The translations under genes were made by a program, and so were the position numbers. Below the pieces are notes generated by a model that was given only the letters and a program-made list of their open reading frames with translations, was not told where the DNA came from and searched no databases. Shown piece after piece: positions 43,112 to 51,714 of a stretch of DNA of 64,000 bases. Location of the stretch: contig JBBRYT010000008.1 of the NCBI GenBank assembly GCA_038237435.1, forward strand, positions 62,001 to 126,000. Direction: 5' to 3'. This DNA is from JACCTI01 sp038237435 (GTDB lineage Bacteria > Verrucomicrobiota > Verrucomicrobiia > Chthoniobacterales > UBA10450). Position 1 is the stretch's first letter. Every line of letters begins with the position of its first letter.

Positions 43112-44263
43112 ATGAATAGACTTGATGATCAGATGTTATCGCAAATAGCTGGTGAGACATTGGCGGCGCGCGCTGTGCCGCGTCGATCGTTTCTGCGTAG
43201 TCTGGGTATTGGTGCAGCTCTCTTAGCGCCCGGCGCGGCGCTGTTGACTAGCACTAAGAAGACTCTCGCGGATGACGGGAGAGACCGTGATAGAAATCGC
43301 TTATCACGCGGCGATGCCGATATCCTGCGCTTCTTGGCAGCCGCCGAAATCATCGAGACCGATCTCTGGCAGCAATACACCGAGCTAGGCGGACAAGATG
43401 CTCCAGAGTCGGGTTACCGGAACGCCTTGGAAATCCTCGATGAAGATCAGCCTCAATATATCTCCGACAACACGGATGATGAGCAAAGTCATGTCGATTT
43501 CCTCAACGCTTATCTGCACTCGAAGGGTGAGAGGGGAGTTAGTTTCGATGCTTTTCGGACGCTTCCGAGTAGTAAGGCGACGGGAGCGAAACAGATCGGC
43601 CGACTAACTAACCTGACCCAGCTAACCGTGGATACCAGCTGGTGGACTCGTTACCGCAGCACGACTAACCCCGATCTCGGTGCAACCTTTCCCCAGGCCA
43701 TCCCGAGTTTGGCGACCGGATTGCACACCGCGATTCCGCGGAACAACAACGAGCTAGGCGATCCGGATAACCCGAGCGATCATGTGAAGGCAATCGCGTT
43801 CACCGCAGGTTTTCACTTTGCCTTTATCGAGCAAGGCGGAACCAGTCTTTACGCTGCCATGGCGCAGAAGGCTAGTAAATCCGAGGTGCTACAAATTATT
43901 CTTAGCATCGGCGGAGCGGAGGTGATGCATTTTCAGACCTGGCAGGATAAAGCAGGCAACGCCACTTCCTTGACGGACTTTGATCCGATCAATCAATCGA
44001 CAGTGACGTTCCCGGACTTGAAGACTGGTCAGCCGGAGACCTTGCAGGCCAACCTGATCATGCCTGAGCCATGTCAGTTCATTAGTCCGAACTTGCCTCC
44101 GTGCTCGATCATTCGACCGACGGGAGCAGCCCACGTGAGTGCAATGGGGGCGGTGAATAGCTTCACCGCGGATGGCTTGTTCCGCGGACAATCCGCGGGT
44201 TTTTTCAAGCTACTCAATTCGCTGGCACAGGCCGCCGATGCCGCTCGCCGGGAGGTAGACTAG
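43112..44263 (+). CDS. Tat-exported ferritin-like domain protein
   Basis: The 383-residue protein has a twin-arginine signal (VPRRSFLRSLGIGAALLAPG, residues about 23-42) and a ferritin-like helical bundle: ADILRFLAAAEIIETDLWQQ and later DDEQSHVDFLNAYLHSKGER. The paired Glu and ExxH-like residues could hold a di-iron or manganese centre, so it may be a periplasmic metal-dependent oxidase or storage protein. A very strong ribosome-binding site AAGGAGA lies 8 bases before the ATG. Operator site 2 lies upstream and a terminator downstream, so it is a single-gene unit. Confidence 0.75.
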   Translation: MNRLDDQMLSQIAGETLAARAVPRRSFLRSLGIGAALLAPGAALLTSTKKTLADDGRDRDRNRLSRGDADILRFLAAAEIIETDLWQQYTELGGQDAPESGYRNALEILDEDQPQYISDNTDDEQSHVDFLNAYLHSKGERGVSFDAFRTLPSSKATGAKQIGRLTNLTQLTVDTSWWTRYRSTTNPDLGATFPQAIPSLATGLHTAIPRNNNELGDPDNPSDHVKAIAFTAGFHFAFIEQGGTSLYAAMAQKASKSEVLQIILSIGGAEVMHFQTWQDKAGNATSLTDFDPINQSTVTFPDLKTGQPETLQANLIMPEPCQFISPNLPPCSIIRPTGAAHVSAMGAVNSFTADGLFRGQSAGFFKLLNSLAQAADAARREVD

Positions 44264-44320
44264 AAGAGAGCTATCGACTCGTTAAGCATTAGCACCCGGA
44301 AGTAACGGCGGAAAACGAAA

Positions 44321-44358
44321 GAGCCCTCGCACAGCCGCGCGCGAGGGCTCCATTCTTT
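44321..44358 (+). terminator. Rho-independent-type terminator after the ferritin-like gene
   Basis: A perfect 10-base stem GAGCCCTCGC (44321-44330) and GCGAGGGCTC (44341-44350) with a 10-base loop is followed by a weak T-rich tail CATTCTTT. Confidence 0.75.
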
Positions 44359-44440
44359 ATCTACCCTGAGTAGTTTAGTCCCGTGCGATCTCGTATACTT
44401 CGACAAGCGCGATGCCGGTGCCGTTTCGCTTTGGGCAAAA

Positions 44441-44456
44441 GTAACTCGACTGTTAC
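44441..44456. promoter_or_regulatory. Operator-like palindrome GTAAC-N6-GTTAC, site 3
   Basis: GTAAC (44441-44445), TCGACT, GTTAC (44452-44456), flanked on the left by AAAA. It lies 155 bases upstream of the cupredoxin-like gene and 68 bases upstream of site 4, so the operon has two sites. Confidence 0.6.
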
Positions 44457-44508
44457 CTAACATGAGTCGTGAGATCAGCATCAGCTCACGGGGCGTGCCG
44501 CGACAAAG

Positions 44509-44524
44509 GTAACGATGTAGTTAC
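44509..44524. promoter_or_regulatory. Operator-like palindrome GTAAC-N6-GTTAC, site 4
   Basis: GTAAC (44509-44513), GATGTA, GTTAC (44520-44524), flanked by AAAG on the left and TTTTG on the right. It lies 87 bases before the start of the cupredoxin-like gene at 44612. Confidence 0.65.
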
Positions 44525-44589
44525 TTTTGAGCCGTAGCCTGGCGAGACCCAGCCAATGGGATGTTGGATAAGCCTTTCGCGCGCTGAAC

Positions 44590-44608
44590 TTGTTGATAAC
44601 ATCAACAA
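44590..44608 (+). promoter_or_regulatory. Perfect hairpin immediately before the start codon at 44612
   Basis: TTGTTGAT (44590-44597), AAC, ATCAACAA (44601-44608) form an 8-base-pair stem with a 3-base loop ending three bases before the ATG. No Shine-Dalgarno sequence is visible outside it. It could occlude ribosome entry in the transcript, or be a DNA operator. Confidence 0.45.
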
Positions 44609-44611
44609 AAC

Positions 44612-45256
44612 ATGATCTGCCGCGCATTGCTTCTCACTCCCGTTACCCTTTTTGCCATCTGCCATTTAGCGTGCGCGCAGGCTGTGATCGAGGGACGGGT
44701 CGAATTACCGAAAACCAGACTCGCGCCTGTGATGACGAAGCGCTATGAGATCGTAACCAAAGGCGGCGTGCTGGCGACGAATCCGCCACTGGCGGTGGTG
44801 TACCTGGAAGGTGCGCCGGGGAAAAGCGCGAGCCTGCCGATGAAGCAGGTCGCGCAAAAGGACATGACTTTTGTGCCGGCTTTGCTCGCGATCCAAGCGG
44901 GCACGACGGTTGAGTTTCCAAATGAAGACGACACTTATCACAACATCTTTTCCTACTCGCCCGCGAAACGTTTCGATTTGGGACGTTACCGGCCGGATGA
45001 GCGTCCGATCCCATCGGTCCTTTTCGATAAGGCTGGCCTGGTTACTCTGCGTTGCGATATCCACGAGCACATGCGCGGATTGATTCTGGTGCTTAACACT
45101 TCGCACTTTGCGACCACCGAACCCGACGGACATTTTCGCCTAACGAATCTTCCGCCCGGCAAGTACACCCTCAAAGCCTGGGTCGATAGCAGCACGACGA
45201 AAGAGCAACCTGTGGAAATAAAAAACGGATCGACGCTCCACATCGATTTTCCTTGA
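44612..45256 (+). CDS. Cupredoxin-like periplasmic protein with carboxypeptidase-regulatory-like tail
   Basis: The 214-residue protein has a signal peptide (cleaved near ACA-QA). A plastocyanin-like domain follows, with the type-1 copper ligands H110 (DTYHNIFS), C148, H151 and M154 (LRCDIHEHM), all present. A C-terminal beta-sandwich resembling the carboxypeptidase regulatory domain comes after that (HFRLTNLPPGKYTLKAWVDS). It probably binds copper or moves electrons in the periplasm. It is the first gene of a four-gene operon; its stop overlaps the TTG start of the kinase gene. Two GTAAC-N6-GTTAC sites and a start-proximal hairpin lie upstream. Confidence 0.75.
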   Translation: MICRALLLTPVTLFAICHLACAQAVIEGRVELPKTRLAPVMTKRYEIVTKGGVLATNPPLAVVYLEGAPGKSASLPMKQVAQKDMTFVPALLAIQAGTTVEFPNEDDTYHNIFSYSPAKRFDLGRYRPDERPIPSVLFDKAGLVTLRCDIHEHMRGLILVLNTSHFATTEPDGHFRLTNLPPGKYTLKAWVDSSTTKEQPVEIKNGSTLHIDFP

Positions 45257-47046
45257 AGCAACCGCAGCCATCGAATCAGACCGGCCTGCGCAGTTATCGC
45301 ACGCGGCTGCTCGTCGCCATGATGCTAGTCGTGGTGGCGCTGACCACGCTGGGACTTTTCCTGGCGCAACGTAAAGTCGCAATCGAAGCGCATCTGGATC
45401 TTCTACAAGATTTCCGCAACGAGCTTGCCACGCTGCATGGCGTGCAGGAACTGCGACAGGCCGCGCTCGCGGAACGTTGTCGCACACTTGTTTTGCGTCC
45501 GCGCATTCACGCAGCGCTGGAGGATAACGCACTCGATCTTTTGTATCCGAGTGCGAAAGACGAATTGCGGGATGTAGTTAATTCTGGTGACGATGCGGAG
45601 ACATCCGAGACTGCTTTAAGTGCGCGTTTCTACCGCTTTCTCGATGGTAAAGGCGCGGTGATTTCGCCGCCCGACGCCGAGCACGGCGGCGAGGTATCGC
45701 CCGAAGAAGAACGTGCGCTCACGCTTCCCGCGCTTACCGAAGAACAGCAGCTTGGTTACTTATGGCGCAACAATTCGAGCGCCCACGCGGTCGATGAAAT
45801 TCTCACCATGCCGATCGTATCGACCGAGAACGGTGAAGTGATTGCCGCCCTCGTCCTCGGGGTTAAACCGGCCGAATTCGCGCGCAATCGTGGAGGTGAA
45901 ATCAAAAGCGGCATCTGGCTAAACGGTCGGCTGCATTTACCGGCGCTGGCTGAAGGTGAACAACGAGCTCTGGCGAGTGAGCTCGCGCGCGCCGTGCCGC
46001 AGGCACCCGCGAGTGAACAGAGTTTCGAGGTGACGATCAACGGCGCGGCGCAGCTTCTCTTCTACAAACAACTCAATCCCGGCTCCCTTTATCCGCCGGT
46101 CTACGAAGTGGCGGTTTATCCGCTAGCCAATGCCATCGCGCGACAGCGGCAAATTCGCTGGCATGCCGTAATCGCAGGTGTGGCCTTGCTTATCGTCGGT
46201 TTGATTGCCAGTCATTTTCTTTCGCGACGTTTGTCGGCGCCGGTGGAAAAACTTGCCGTCACTTCACAGCACGAACACACCGAGCGCGTTCGGGCCGAAG
46301 CCGCGCTCGAAAGCACAGGCGTGGAGTTGCAACGCTCCGCGCGTTTCTCCGCCGATGCTTCCCACCAACTCAAAACACCGGTGACAGTTTTGCGCGCGGG
46401 GATTGAAGAGCTTCTCGGGCGCGAAGGTTTTTCTTCGGAAGTTTACGACGAGCTTTCCGCGCTGCTGCACCAGACCTATCGCATCACCGGCGTGGTCGAT
46501 GATCTTCTCCTGCTGTCACGGATGGATGCGGGTCGATTGCAGATTCAAATCGAATCGGTCAACCTTTCGCAATTACTCGAAGAATGGATCGATGACATTA
46601 GTGCTCTTCCCGATGACTTGCATGTGAAGCTCAAGACGAACTTTCCGCCCGGCCTTCATGTCTCGGGGGAGAAACGCTACATCGCTTTGATCCTGCAAAA
46701 TCTTCTCGAGAATGCGCGCAAATATAACGTACCCGGAGGCGACATCTGCGTGGCCGCCGAAGAGAAAGGCGAATTCGTTATCCTGACGGTTGAAAATACC
46801 GGACCGGCTATTCCCCTCGGGGCGCAAGAACACATTTTCGAACGCTTTCATCGCGGCGCGATGGGCGAGAATGTTCCAGGCCACGGACTCGGTCTAAATC
46901 TCGCGCGCGAATTGGCGCGGTTACAAGGCGGTGATGTCCGCTTGGTGCGATCGGATGGCGAGTGCACAGAATTCGAAGTACGCTTTCGGACTGCACAGCG
47001 AACCGCCGTTAGTGTAAACGGCGGTGTCGCCCCGCAGTCCGCATGA
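45253..47046 (+). CDS. Sensor histidine kinase
   Basis: The 597-residue kinase has two transmembrane helices (about residues 18-38 and 297-318) enclosing a periplasmic sensor domain of about 255 residues. A HAMP-like linker, HisKA with H371 in SADASHQLKTPVTVL, and an HATPase domain with N-box LLENARKYN and G-box GHGLGLNLAREL follow. The periplasmic domain is not recognised. It starts with TTG overlapping the stop of the cupredoxin-like gene and overlaps the barrel gene by 4 bases. Tight coupling with the cupredoxin and porin suggests it senses a metal or redox cue in the envelope. Confidence 0.88.
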   Translation: MKQPQPSNQTGLRSYRTRLLVAMMLVVVALTTLGLFLAQRKVAIEAHLDLLQDFRNELATLHGVQELRQAALAERCRTLVLRPRIHAALEDNALDLLYPSAKDELRDVVNSGDDAETSETALSARFYRFLDGKGAVISPPDAEHGGEVSPEEERALTLPALTEEQQLGYLWRNNSSAHAVDEILTMPIVSTENGEVIAALVLGVKPAEFARNRGGEIKSGIWLNGRLHLPALAEGEQRALASELARAVPQAPASEQSFEVTINGAAQLLFYKQLNPGSLYPPVYEVAVYPLANAIARQRQIRWHAVIAGVALLIVGLIASHFLSRRLSAPVEKLAVTSQHEHTERVRAEAALESTGVELQRSARFSADASHQLKTPVTVLRAGIEELLGREGFSSEVYDELSALLHQTYRITGVVDDLLLLSRMDAGRLQIQIESVNLSQLLEEWIDDISALPDDLHVKLKTNFPPGLHVSGEKRYIALILQNLLENARKYNVPGGDICVAAEEKGEFVILTVENTGPAIPLGAQEHIFERFHRGAMGENVPGHGLGLNLARELARLQGGDVRLVRSDGECTEFEVRFRTAQRTAVSVNGGVAPQSA

Positions 47047-48254
47047 GATTTCGAAATCTGGTCCTTTTTCTTTTTTGCACAGGAAGCGAAATCTCGGCCC
47101 AGGATTTTTTCGAAAAGCTCGATCAACACCTGCATGTCAGCGCGTTTGACGATCAATTTCGTGTCCGCCTTAGCGGCACGCTCGACGTGGAATTTTATCA
47201 ATTCGATCAACCCACGCCGGGATTGATCGATTCGAAGGTCGACAATCTTCTTAATCCGCGACTCACTCTTTTTCTCGACACGCAAATCGGTCCGGCGCTC
47301 TACGTTTTCGTACAGGCGCGCGCCGATCGTCATTTTGATCCCACGGACAAAGGTGCGCAGGCTCGTCTCGATGAATACGCGTTGCGTATCACGCCGTGGG
47401 AAGACGGCCGCTTCAGTTTGCAATTTGGCAAGTTCGCCACAGTCATTGGTCGCTGGGTGCAGCGGCATTTGTCGTGGGACAATCCTTTCATCAACGCGCC
47501 GCTCATTTACGAAAATATCACTGCTGTCGAAGATCGCGCTGCGCCGAGGTTCACGGCGGATTTCGACCCCGAATTAAGCGATGCGAAGTACGAATATAAC
47601 CCGACCATCTGGGGACCGAGTTACACCAGCGGCGTTTCAGTCGCGGGGAAAATGGCGCAATTCGATTACGCCATGGAAGTAAAGAACGCCGCCCTCGCAT
47701 CTCGTCCCGAAAGCTGGGATGCGACCCGCGTGGATTTTAGCCGACCGAGTGTGAGTGGGCGTTTCGGATTTCGGCCTAACGAGATGTGGAATTTCGATTT
47801 GTCCGGCAGCGTCGGTCCTTATTTTCAAGATCAGGCGCGCGCGACTTTGCCGGCAGGAAAAAGTTTGAGCGATTACGACGAGATTTTCATCGGCCAGGAC
47901 GCGAGTTTCGAATGGCATCACGTGCAGGTCTGGGCGGAATTTCACGAGGTGCGGTTCCAGGTTCCGCTGGTCGGTGACGCAGATGTCTTCGGTTATTTTT
48001 TGGAAGCGAAGTACAAAATCCTGCCGCAACTTTTTCTCGCGATGCGCTGGAACCAACAACTTTACGGCACGGTGCCCAACGGGAGCGGCCCTCAGATCCC
48101 CTGGGGTCACGACGCCTGGCGCATCGATGCCGCGATCGGTTATCGTCTGACGGAACAAACGCAAGTTAAGTTGCAATACGATCTCGAACATGACGACAAC
48201 GCCCGCCACGGCTTTGGACATCTGCTAGCCACGCAGCTGACGATTCGTTTCTGA
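47043..48254 (+). CDS. Outer-membrane beta-barrel protein (porin-like)
   Basis: The 403-residue protein has a signal peptide (cleaved near ISA-QD), alternating amphipathic strands throughout, and a terminal LLATQLTIRF with the C-terminal Phe expected for outer-membrane insertion. No named porin family can be assigned. The gene lies between a kinase and its response regulator with overlaps of 4 and 2 bases, an unusual position. This implies that the barrel's expression or cargo is tied to the signal. Confidence 0.7.
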   Translation: MRFRNLVLFLFCTGSEISAQDFFEKLDQHLHVSAFDDQFRVRLSGTLDVEFYQFDQPTPGLIDSKVDNLLNPRLTLFLDTQIGPALYVFVQARADRHFDPTDKGAQARLDEYALRITPWEDGRFSLQFGKFATVIGRWVQRHLSWDNPFINAPLIYENITAVEDRAAPRFTADFDPELSDAKYEYNPTIWGPSYTSGVSVAGKMAQFDYAMEVKNAALASRPESWDATRVDFSRPSVSGRFGFRPNEMWNFDLSGSVGPYFQDQARATLPAGKSLSDYDEIFIGQDASFEWHHVQVWAEFHEVRFQVPLVGDADVFGYFLEAKYKILPQLFLAMRWNQQLYGTVPNGSGPQIPWGHDAWRIDAAIGYRLTEQTQVKLQYDLEHDDNARHGFGHLLATQLTIRF

Positions 48255-48256
48255 TC

Positions 48257-48931
48257 ATGCGCGTATTAGTAGTTGATGATGAAGCTCGCCTGACGCGGCA
48301 TGTCGTCTCCGCCTTAACGGAGGCGGGCCATGATCCCGTAACAGTCCATGAAGGCGAAGCCGCCTTGCGCAAAGCGACGGAAACAAGTTTCGATCTGATT
48401 GTCCTCGATGTCGGTTTGCCCGGGATCGATGGATTTGAAGTGCTGAAACGATTACGGACGCAGCATAATTTGACGCGCGTTTTAATGCTGACGGCGCGGG
48501 GCGAGTTAAACGATCGACTGACCGGGCTGCAGCTGGGCGCGGATGATTATTTGCCGAAACCTTTCGCGATGCAGGAATTGGTCGCGCGCGTGCGCGCCTT
48601 AAGCCGGCGCTTTGCCGAGGAACCCGCGCTCGCGCTGCGCGCCGGCGATCTTACTGTAAATCTAGCCGATCATTCCGTGCATCGCGGGGAAAAATCGATC
48701 GAGCTTTCCACGCGCGAATTGACGTTACTGAAAGTTTTGCTGCGCGAGCCCGGGCGCGTCTTCACCCGCACTGAGTTATGCGAGCGTGTTTGGGAACGCG
48801 AACATGAATACGACACCAAGCTGGTCGAAGTCTTTGTTGGCCGCTTGCGCAGGAAGATTGGACAACCGCCCTTAATCGAAACCGTCCGGCACATCGGCTA
48901 TACCATTCCGAATACACAGTCCACGGCGTAG
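48257..48931 (+). CDS. OmpR/PhoB-family response regulator
   Basis: The 224-residue protein has an N-terminal receiver with D7, D8, phospho-acceptor D51 (LIVLDVGLPG), a Thr in MLTARG and Lys in DDYLPKPF. A winged-helix Trans_reg_C domain follows (LSTRELTLLKVLLREPG to VGRLRRKIG). It starts 2 bases after the barrel gene and is the last operon gene. It is the obvious candidate to bind the four GTAAC-N6-GTTAC sites at 42496-44524, because OmpR-type domains recognise half-sites 10-11 bases apart. Confidence 0.9.
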   Translation: MRVLVVDDEARLTRHVVSALTEAGHDPVTVHEGEAALRKATETSFDLIVLDVGLPGIDGFEVLKRLRTQHNLTRVLMLTARGELNDRLTGLQLGADDYLPKPFAMQELVARVRALSRRFAEEPALALRAGDLTVNLADHSVHRGEKSIELSTRELTLLKVLLREPGRVFTRTELCERVWEREHEYDTKLVEVFVGRLRRKIGQPPLIETVRHIGYTIPNTQSTA

Positions 48932-49223
48932 GCGTGCTAGAATCAATGAGTGCCGCGCGCGAATAGGAATTATGTGTTAGTGCCGTTCGGCGACTTTGCG
49001 CGAAACCGTGATTAGAGCGGTGACGAGCGGTGCTCTTTTACCGTTGCGCTTCAACATTTCCCAGGACACGAACCTTTCGTTTTTTGGTCTCGATCTTTTT
49101 TATGTTCTCGTTAGCGACCGCCTTTGCACTCGTTAGGTACTTATAGCTGCCGCTGTCTCAGCGGCACGAACGCATCGGACCTTCAGGCCTGCACTAGTCC
49201 TTAAGCTTCTGCCGACAGCACAG
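48932..49223. other. Intergenic stretch, possible gene relic
   Basis: It holds one exact (49130) and one variant (49108, TCGTTAGC) copy of the iterated word 22 bases apart in the same orientation. On the minus strand, short open pieces such as NERFVSWEMLKRNGKRAPLV appear without a start and in shifting frames, which could be the relic of a gene. No convincing promoter or RNA gene is visible. Confidence 0.35.
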
Positions 49224-49535
49224 CTACATTATCTTCGGATGCCACGTGAGCATGAAGAGGAGGATGAACGCGAGAAAGCCCGCGCCGATCACGATCTGGA
49301 GCAGCGCGAGAATCAAAAGGAGCCCGTAGAGAAATGATTTTCGCCCGACCCAATACGCAATCACCCCCAGGACCGCGAGAGGCTCGAAGATCGCAAGGAC
49401 CAGGTTAACTATGTTCGCGTCGTTGAGGTGATACTGATTCGTTAGCCATCCACCAGTAAGCAAGTAGCGATAGACAAGGGCTGCTCCCAGGAGGTTAAGC
49501 ACAGACCAGAGCGTCGCTTTAGATTCCAGTGACAT
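49224..49535 (-). CDS. Small three-helix membrane protein
   Basis: The 103-residue protein has three hydrophobic segments (about residues 9-26, 42-63 and 69-97), the last very long (LYGLLLILALLQIVIGAGFLAF). No family is recognised. It stands between the response-regulator operon and the TVP38 gene, on the TVP38 strand but 44 bases downstream of that gene's stop. Confidence 0.5.
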   Translation of the reverse strand: MSLESKATLWSVLNLLGAALVYRYLLTGGWLTNQYHLNDANIVNLVLAIFEPLAVLGVIAYWVGRKSFLYGLLLILALLQIVIGAGFLAFILLFMLTWHPKIM

Positions 49536-49579
49536 TTGAGGCGGCTAATCGACAAAACCTCCACGATGTGTGGAGGCCC

Positions 49580-50275
49580 CTATGTCTCCGATTTTAACGC
49601 TCGTTGGGCAAGGCGAGTGAGAAATATAGTAACGATAAGTGTCGCTAGTAGGCCGAGCGCGAGCGACCAATACTCCAGCGGGCTTTTCGCCGAGCGCGCG
49701 GAAGCTGCATCGATACCTATCTTCCCGATCGTCCCGAGATAAACGTATAGCAAGGTGCCGGGTAACATTCCGAAAAAACTAGCTATGATATAAGGCAGTA
49801 GTCTTATCGCCGTGAGGCCGTAGAGATAATTGCTGAGGTTAAAAGGAATGAGCGGACTTAGCCGCAGCAATCCAATCATCTTCCAGCCTTGTTCGCCAAT
49901 CGCTCGATCGAGCGCGGCGAATTTTTTGTTCCTCGCGAAGCGCTTGGAAACCGCGGCTCGGGCAGCGTAACGCGCGATGAGAAAGGCTAGCGTCGCACCG
50001 ATAGTAGCCCCGCAGAGAGCGGCGACGGTTCCCCAAAGCAAACCAAAAGCAACGCCGGCACCGACGGTGAGAATCCAGCCGGGCAGGAAGAAGACCGTGG
50101 CCAAGGCATAGAGGCCGATGTAAAGGAGAACTCCCCAAGTCCCGAAGCCTTTGATCCATTGGTTGAATTCATTTAACCAATCTGCGACCGGCAAAAATTT
50201 CACCGCGACAATCAGCGCGATGGTTGCCAGCGCCACCGCGATCCATTTCCACGGCCATGATGATGGCGATTTCAT
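49580..50275 (-). CDS. TVP38/TMEM64 (VTT-domain) membrane protein
   Basis: The 231-residue protein has five to six transmembrane helices. It carries the VTT/SNARE-associated signature FFLPGWILTVGAGVAFGLLW, then GATIGATLAFLIARYAARAA and LLRLSPLIPFNLSNYLYGLT. Homologues in the DedA superfamily act as lipid scramblases or flippases. Its start overlaps the stop of the MerA-like gene by 4 bases. The pair TVP38 plus MerA-like oxidoreductase is recurrent in arsenic and mercury-type loci. Confidence 0.85.
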   Translation of the reverse strand: MKSPSSWPWKWIAVALATIALIVAVKFLPVADWLNEFNQWIKGFGTWGVLLYIGLYALATVFFLPGWILTVGAGVAFGLLWGTVAALCGATIGATLAFLIARYAARAAVSKRFARNKKFAALDRAIGEQGWKMIGLLRLSPLIPFNLSNYLYGLTAIRLLPYIIASFFGMLPGTLLYVYLGTIGKIGIDAASARSAKSPLEYWSLALGLLATLIVTIFLTRLAQRALKSET

Positions 50276-51714
50276 GATCGCGCCCGTCGATAAAGCCAGG
50301 CGAATAGTTTGCGCGCAAAGGGAGTGAGTCGCGCTTTGTTGTATTGATCGCCGGCCTTGCGCGCGACTTCGGAGAACGTCGGGTAGACGTGAATGGTCGC
50401 GGCGATTTTTCCCAGACCGATGCCGTGTTTCATCGCGAGGACGAATTCGTGAATTAATTCGCCGGCGTGTTCGGCGACAATGGTCGCGCCGAGAATTTTA
50501 TCGGTCCCGCGTTGCACTAACACTTTGGCGAAACCGGCCTCTTCGTCTTCAACAACCGCGCGATCGACGTGGGCAAAATCCTGACGGATCACATCGCAGG
50601 CGATACCTTTGTCCTTAGCTTCCGTTTCGTTTATTCCTACGCGAGCGACTTCCGGATGGACGAAGGTGCACCATGGCACAACCGAGTAGTCGAGCTTCTG
50701 CCTAAGGAATCCAAAAGGCATGAGGATGTTTCGCACCACGATGCGGGCCTGATAGTCAGCCATGTGGGTAAACTGATACGGACCAACTACATCGCCCACC
50801 GCGTAGATATGCGGTTGCGATGTTTGTAGGAAGGCGTTCGTCTCCACCCCGTGCTCTGAGTAATTTACACCTGCGGTAGCGAGGTTCAGTCGCTCGATAT
50901 TCGGCGTTCGGCCAGCCGCTATTAGTAAGGTTTCCGTGGTAATTGCCTCTTCCCGGCCGATGTCTTTCACGCGATAGGTCAGGCTGATTCCACCGCTTTC
51001 ACGGATACATGAGATCGGTTCGACCTGATTAACGGTTCGGATGCCTTCGGCTTCAAACTGCTGCTCGATCAGGTGCGATATTTCCGGATCCTCCTTGGAG
51101 AGAAGATGCGAGCCGCGGTTCAAGAGCGTCACCTTTACTCCCAAACGACTGAAAGCCTGGCTCAATTCGCAGCCGATAGGTCCGCCTCCGATCACGAGCA
51201 TGCTTTTCGGAGCGGCAGTCAGTTCATCGAAAATGGTTTCGTTCGTAAAATAGGGAACGCGCGCGAGTCCGTCGATCGCCGGCAGGGTCGCACGAGTGCC
51301 TGTGGCGATGACGAAATTTTTCGCGCGCAATTTGGTTTCGCCTACTAACAACTCGTTAGGTGAAAGGAAGCTCGCTTCGCCGCGAAAGACGTCGACGCCT
51401 AATGACTCGAAACGCTCCTGCGAGTCGTTAGGCGCAATCTTGGCGCGACGCGCGCGCATTCGTTCAAAGACGCGGTCGAGCGTGAATCGCGGCGATTGCT
51501 TCTCCAGTCCCCAATTTTCCGCGTGCGCGATATCGTAGGCGAGCCGCGCTGAGGAGATGAGCGCCTTACTTGGGACACAGCCGAAGTTCAGGCAGTCTCC
51601 CCCCATTTTGTTGCGCTCGACCAGAGCGACGCGTCCACCGAGTCCCGCGGTGCCCGCAGCAGTGACGAGCCCGGCGGTGCCCGCGCCAATGACGACAACG
51701 TTGTAGGGCGTCAT
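50272..51714 (-). CDS. MerA-like FAD-dependent pyridine nucleotide-disulfide oxidoreductase
   Basis: The 480-residue protein has an FAD motif VVVIGAGTAGLVTAAG, the redox-active pair in GGDCLNFGCVPSKALI, an NAD(P) motif SMLVIGGGPIGCELSQAFSR, and the C-terminal dimerisation domain with HVYPTFSEV. It lacks the C-terminal vicinal cysteines and N-terminal metal-binding domain of true mercuric reductase. It is probably a disulfide or thiol-adduct reductase. The arsenic-type context suggests a role in metalloid redox chemistry. Confidence 0.85.
   Translation of the reverse strand: MTPYNVVVIGAGTAGLVTAAGTAGLGGRVALVERNKMGGDCLNFGCVPSKALISSARLAYDIAHAENWGLEKQSPRFTLDRVFERMRARRAKIAPNDSQERFESLGVDVFRGEASFLSPNELLVGETKLRAKNFVIATGTRATLPAIDGLARVPYFTNETIFDELTAAPKSMLVIGGGPIGCELSQAFSRLGVKVTLLNRGSHLLSKEDPEISHLIEQQFEAEGIRTVNQVEPISCIRESGGISLTYRVKDIGREEAITTETLLIAAGRTPNIERLNLATAGVNYSEHGVETNAFLQTSQPHIYAVGDVVGPYQFTHMADYQARIVVRNILMPFGFLRQKLDYSVVPWCTFVHPEVARVGINETEAKDKGIACDVIRQDFAHVDRAVVEDEEAGFAKVLVQRGTDKILGATIVAEHAGELIHEFVLAMKHGIGLGKIAATIHVYPTFSEVARKAGDQYNKARLTPFARKLFAWLYRRARS

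Noticed and set aside
49000..49120. Short minus-strand pieces resembling a transposase or integrase end
   Set aside because: Only about 30 residues in shifting frames, with no diagnostic motif; kept only as a possible relic in the intergenic description.
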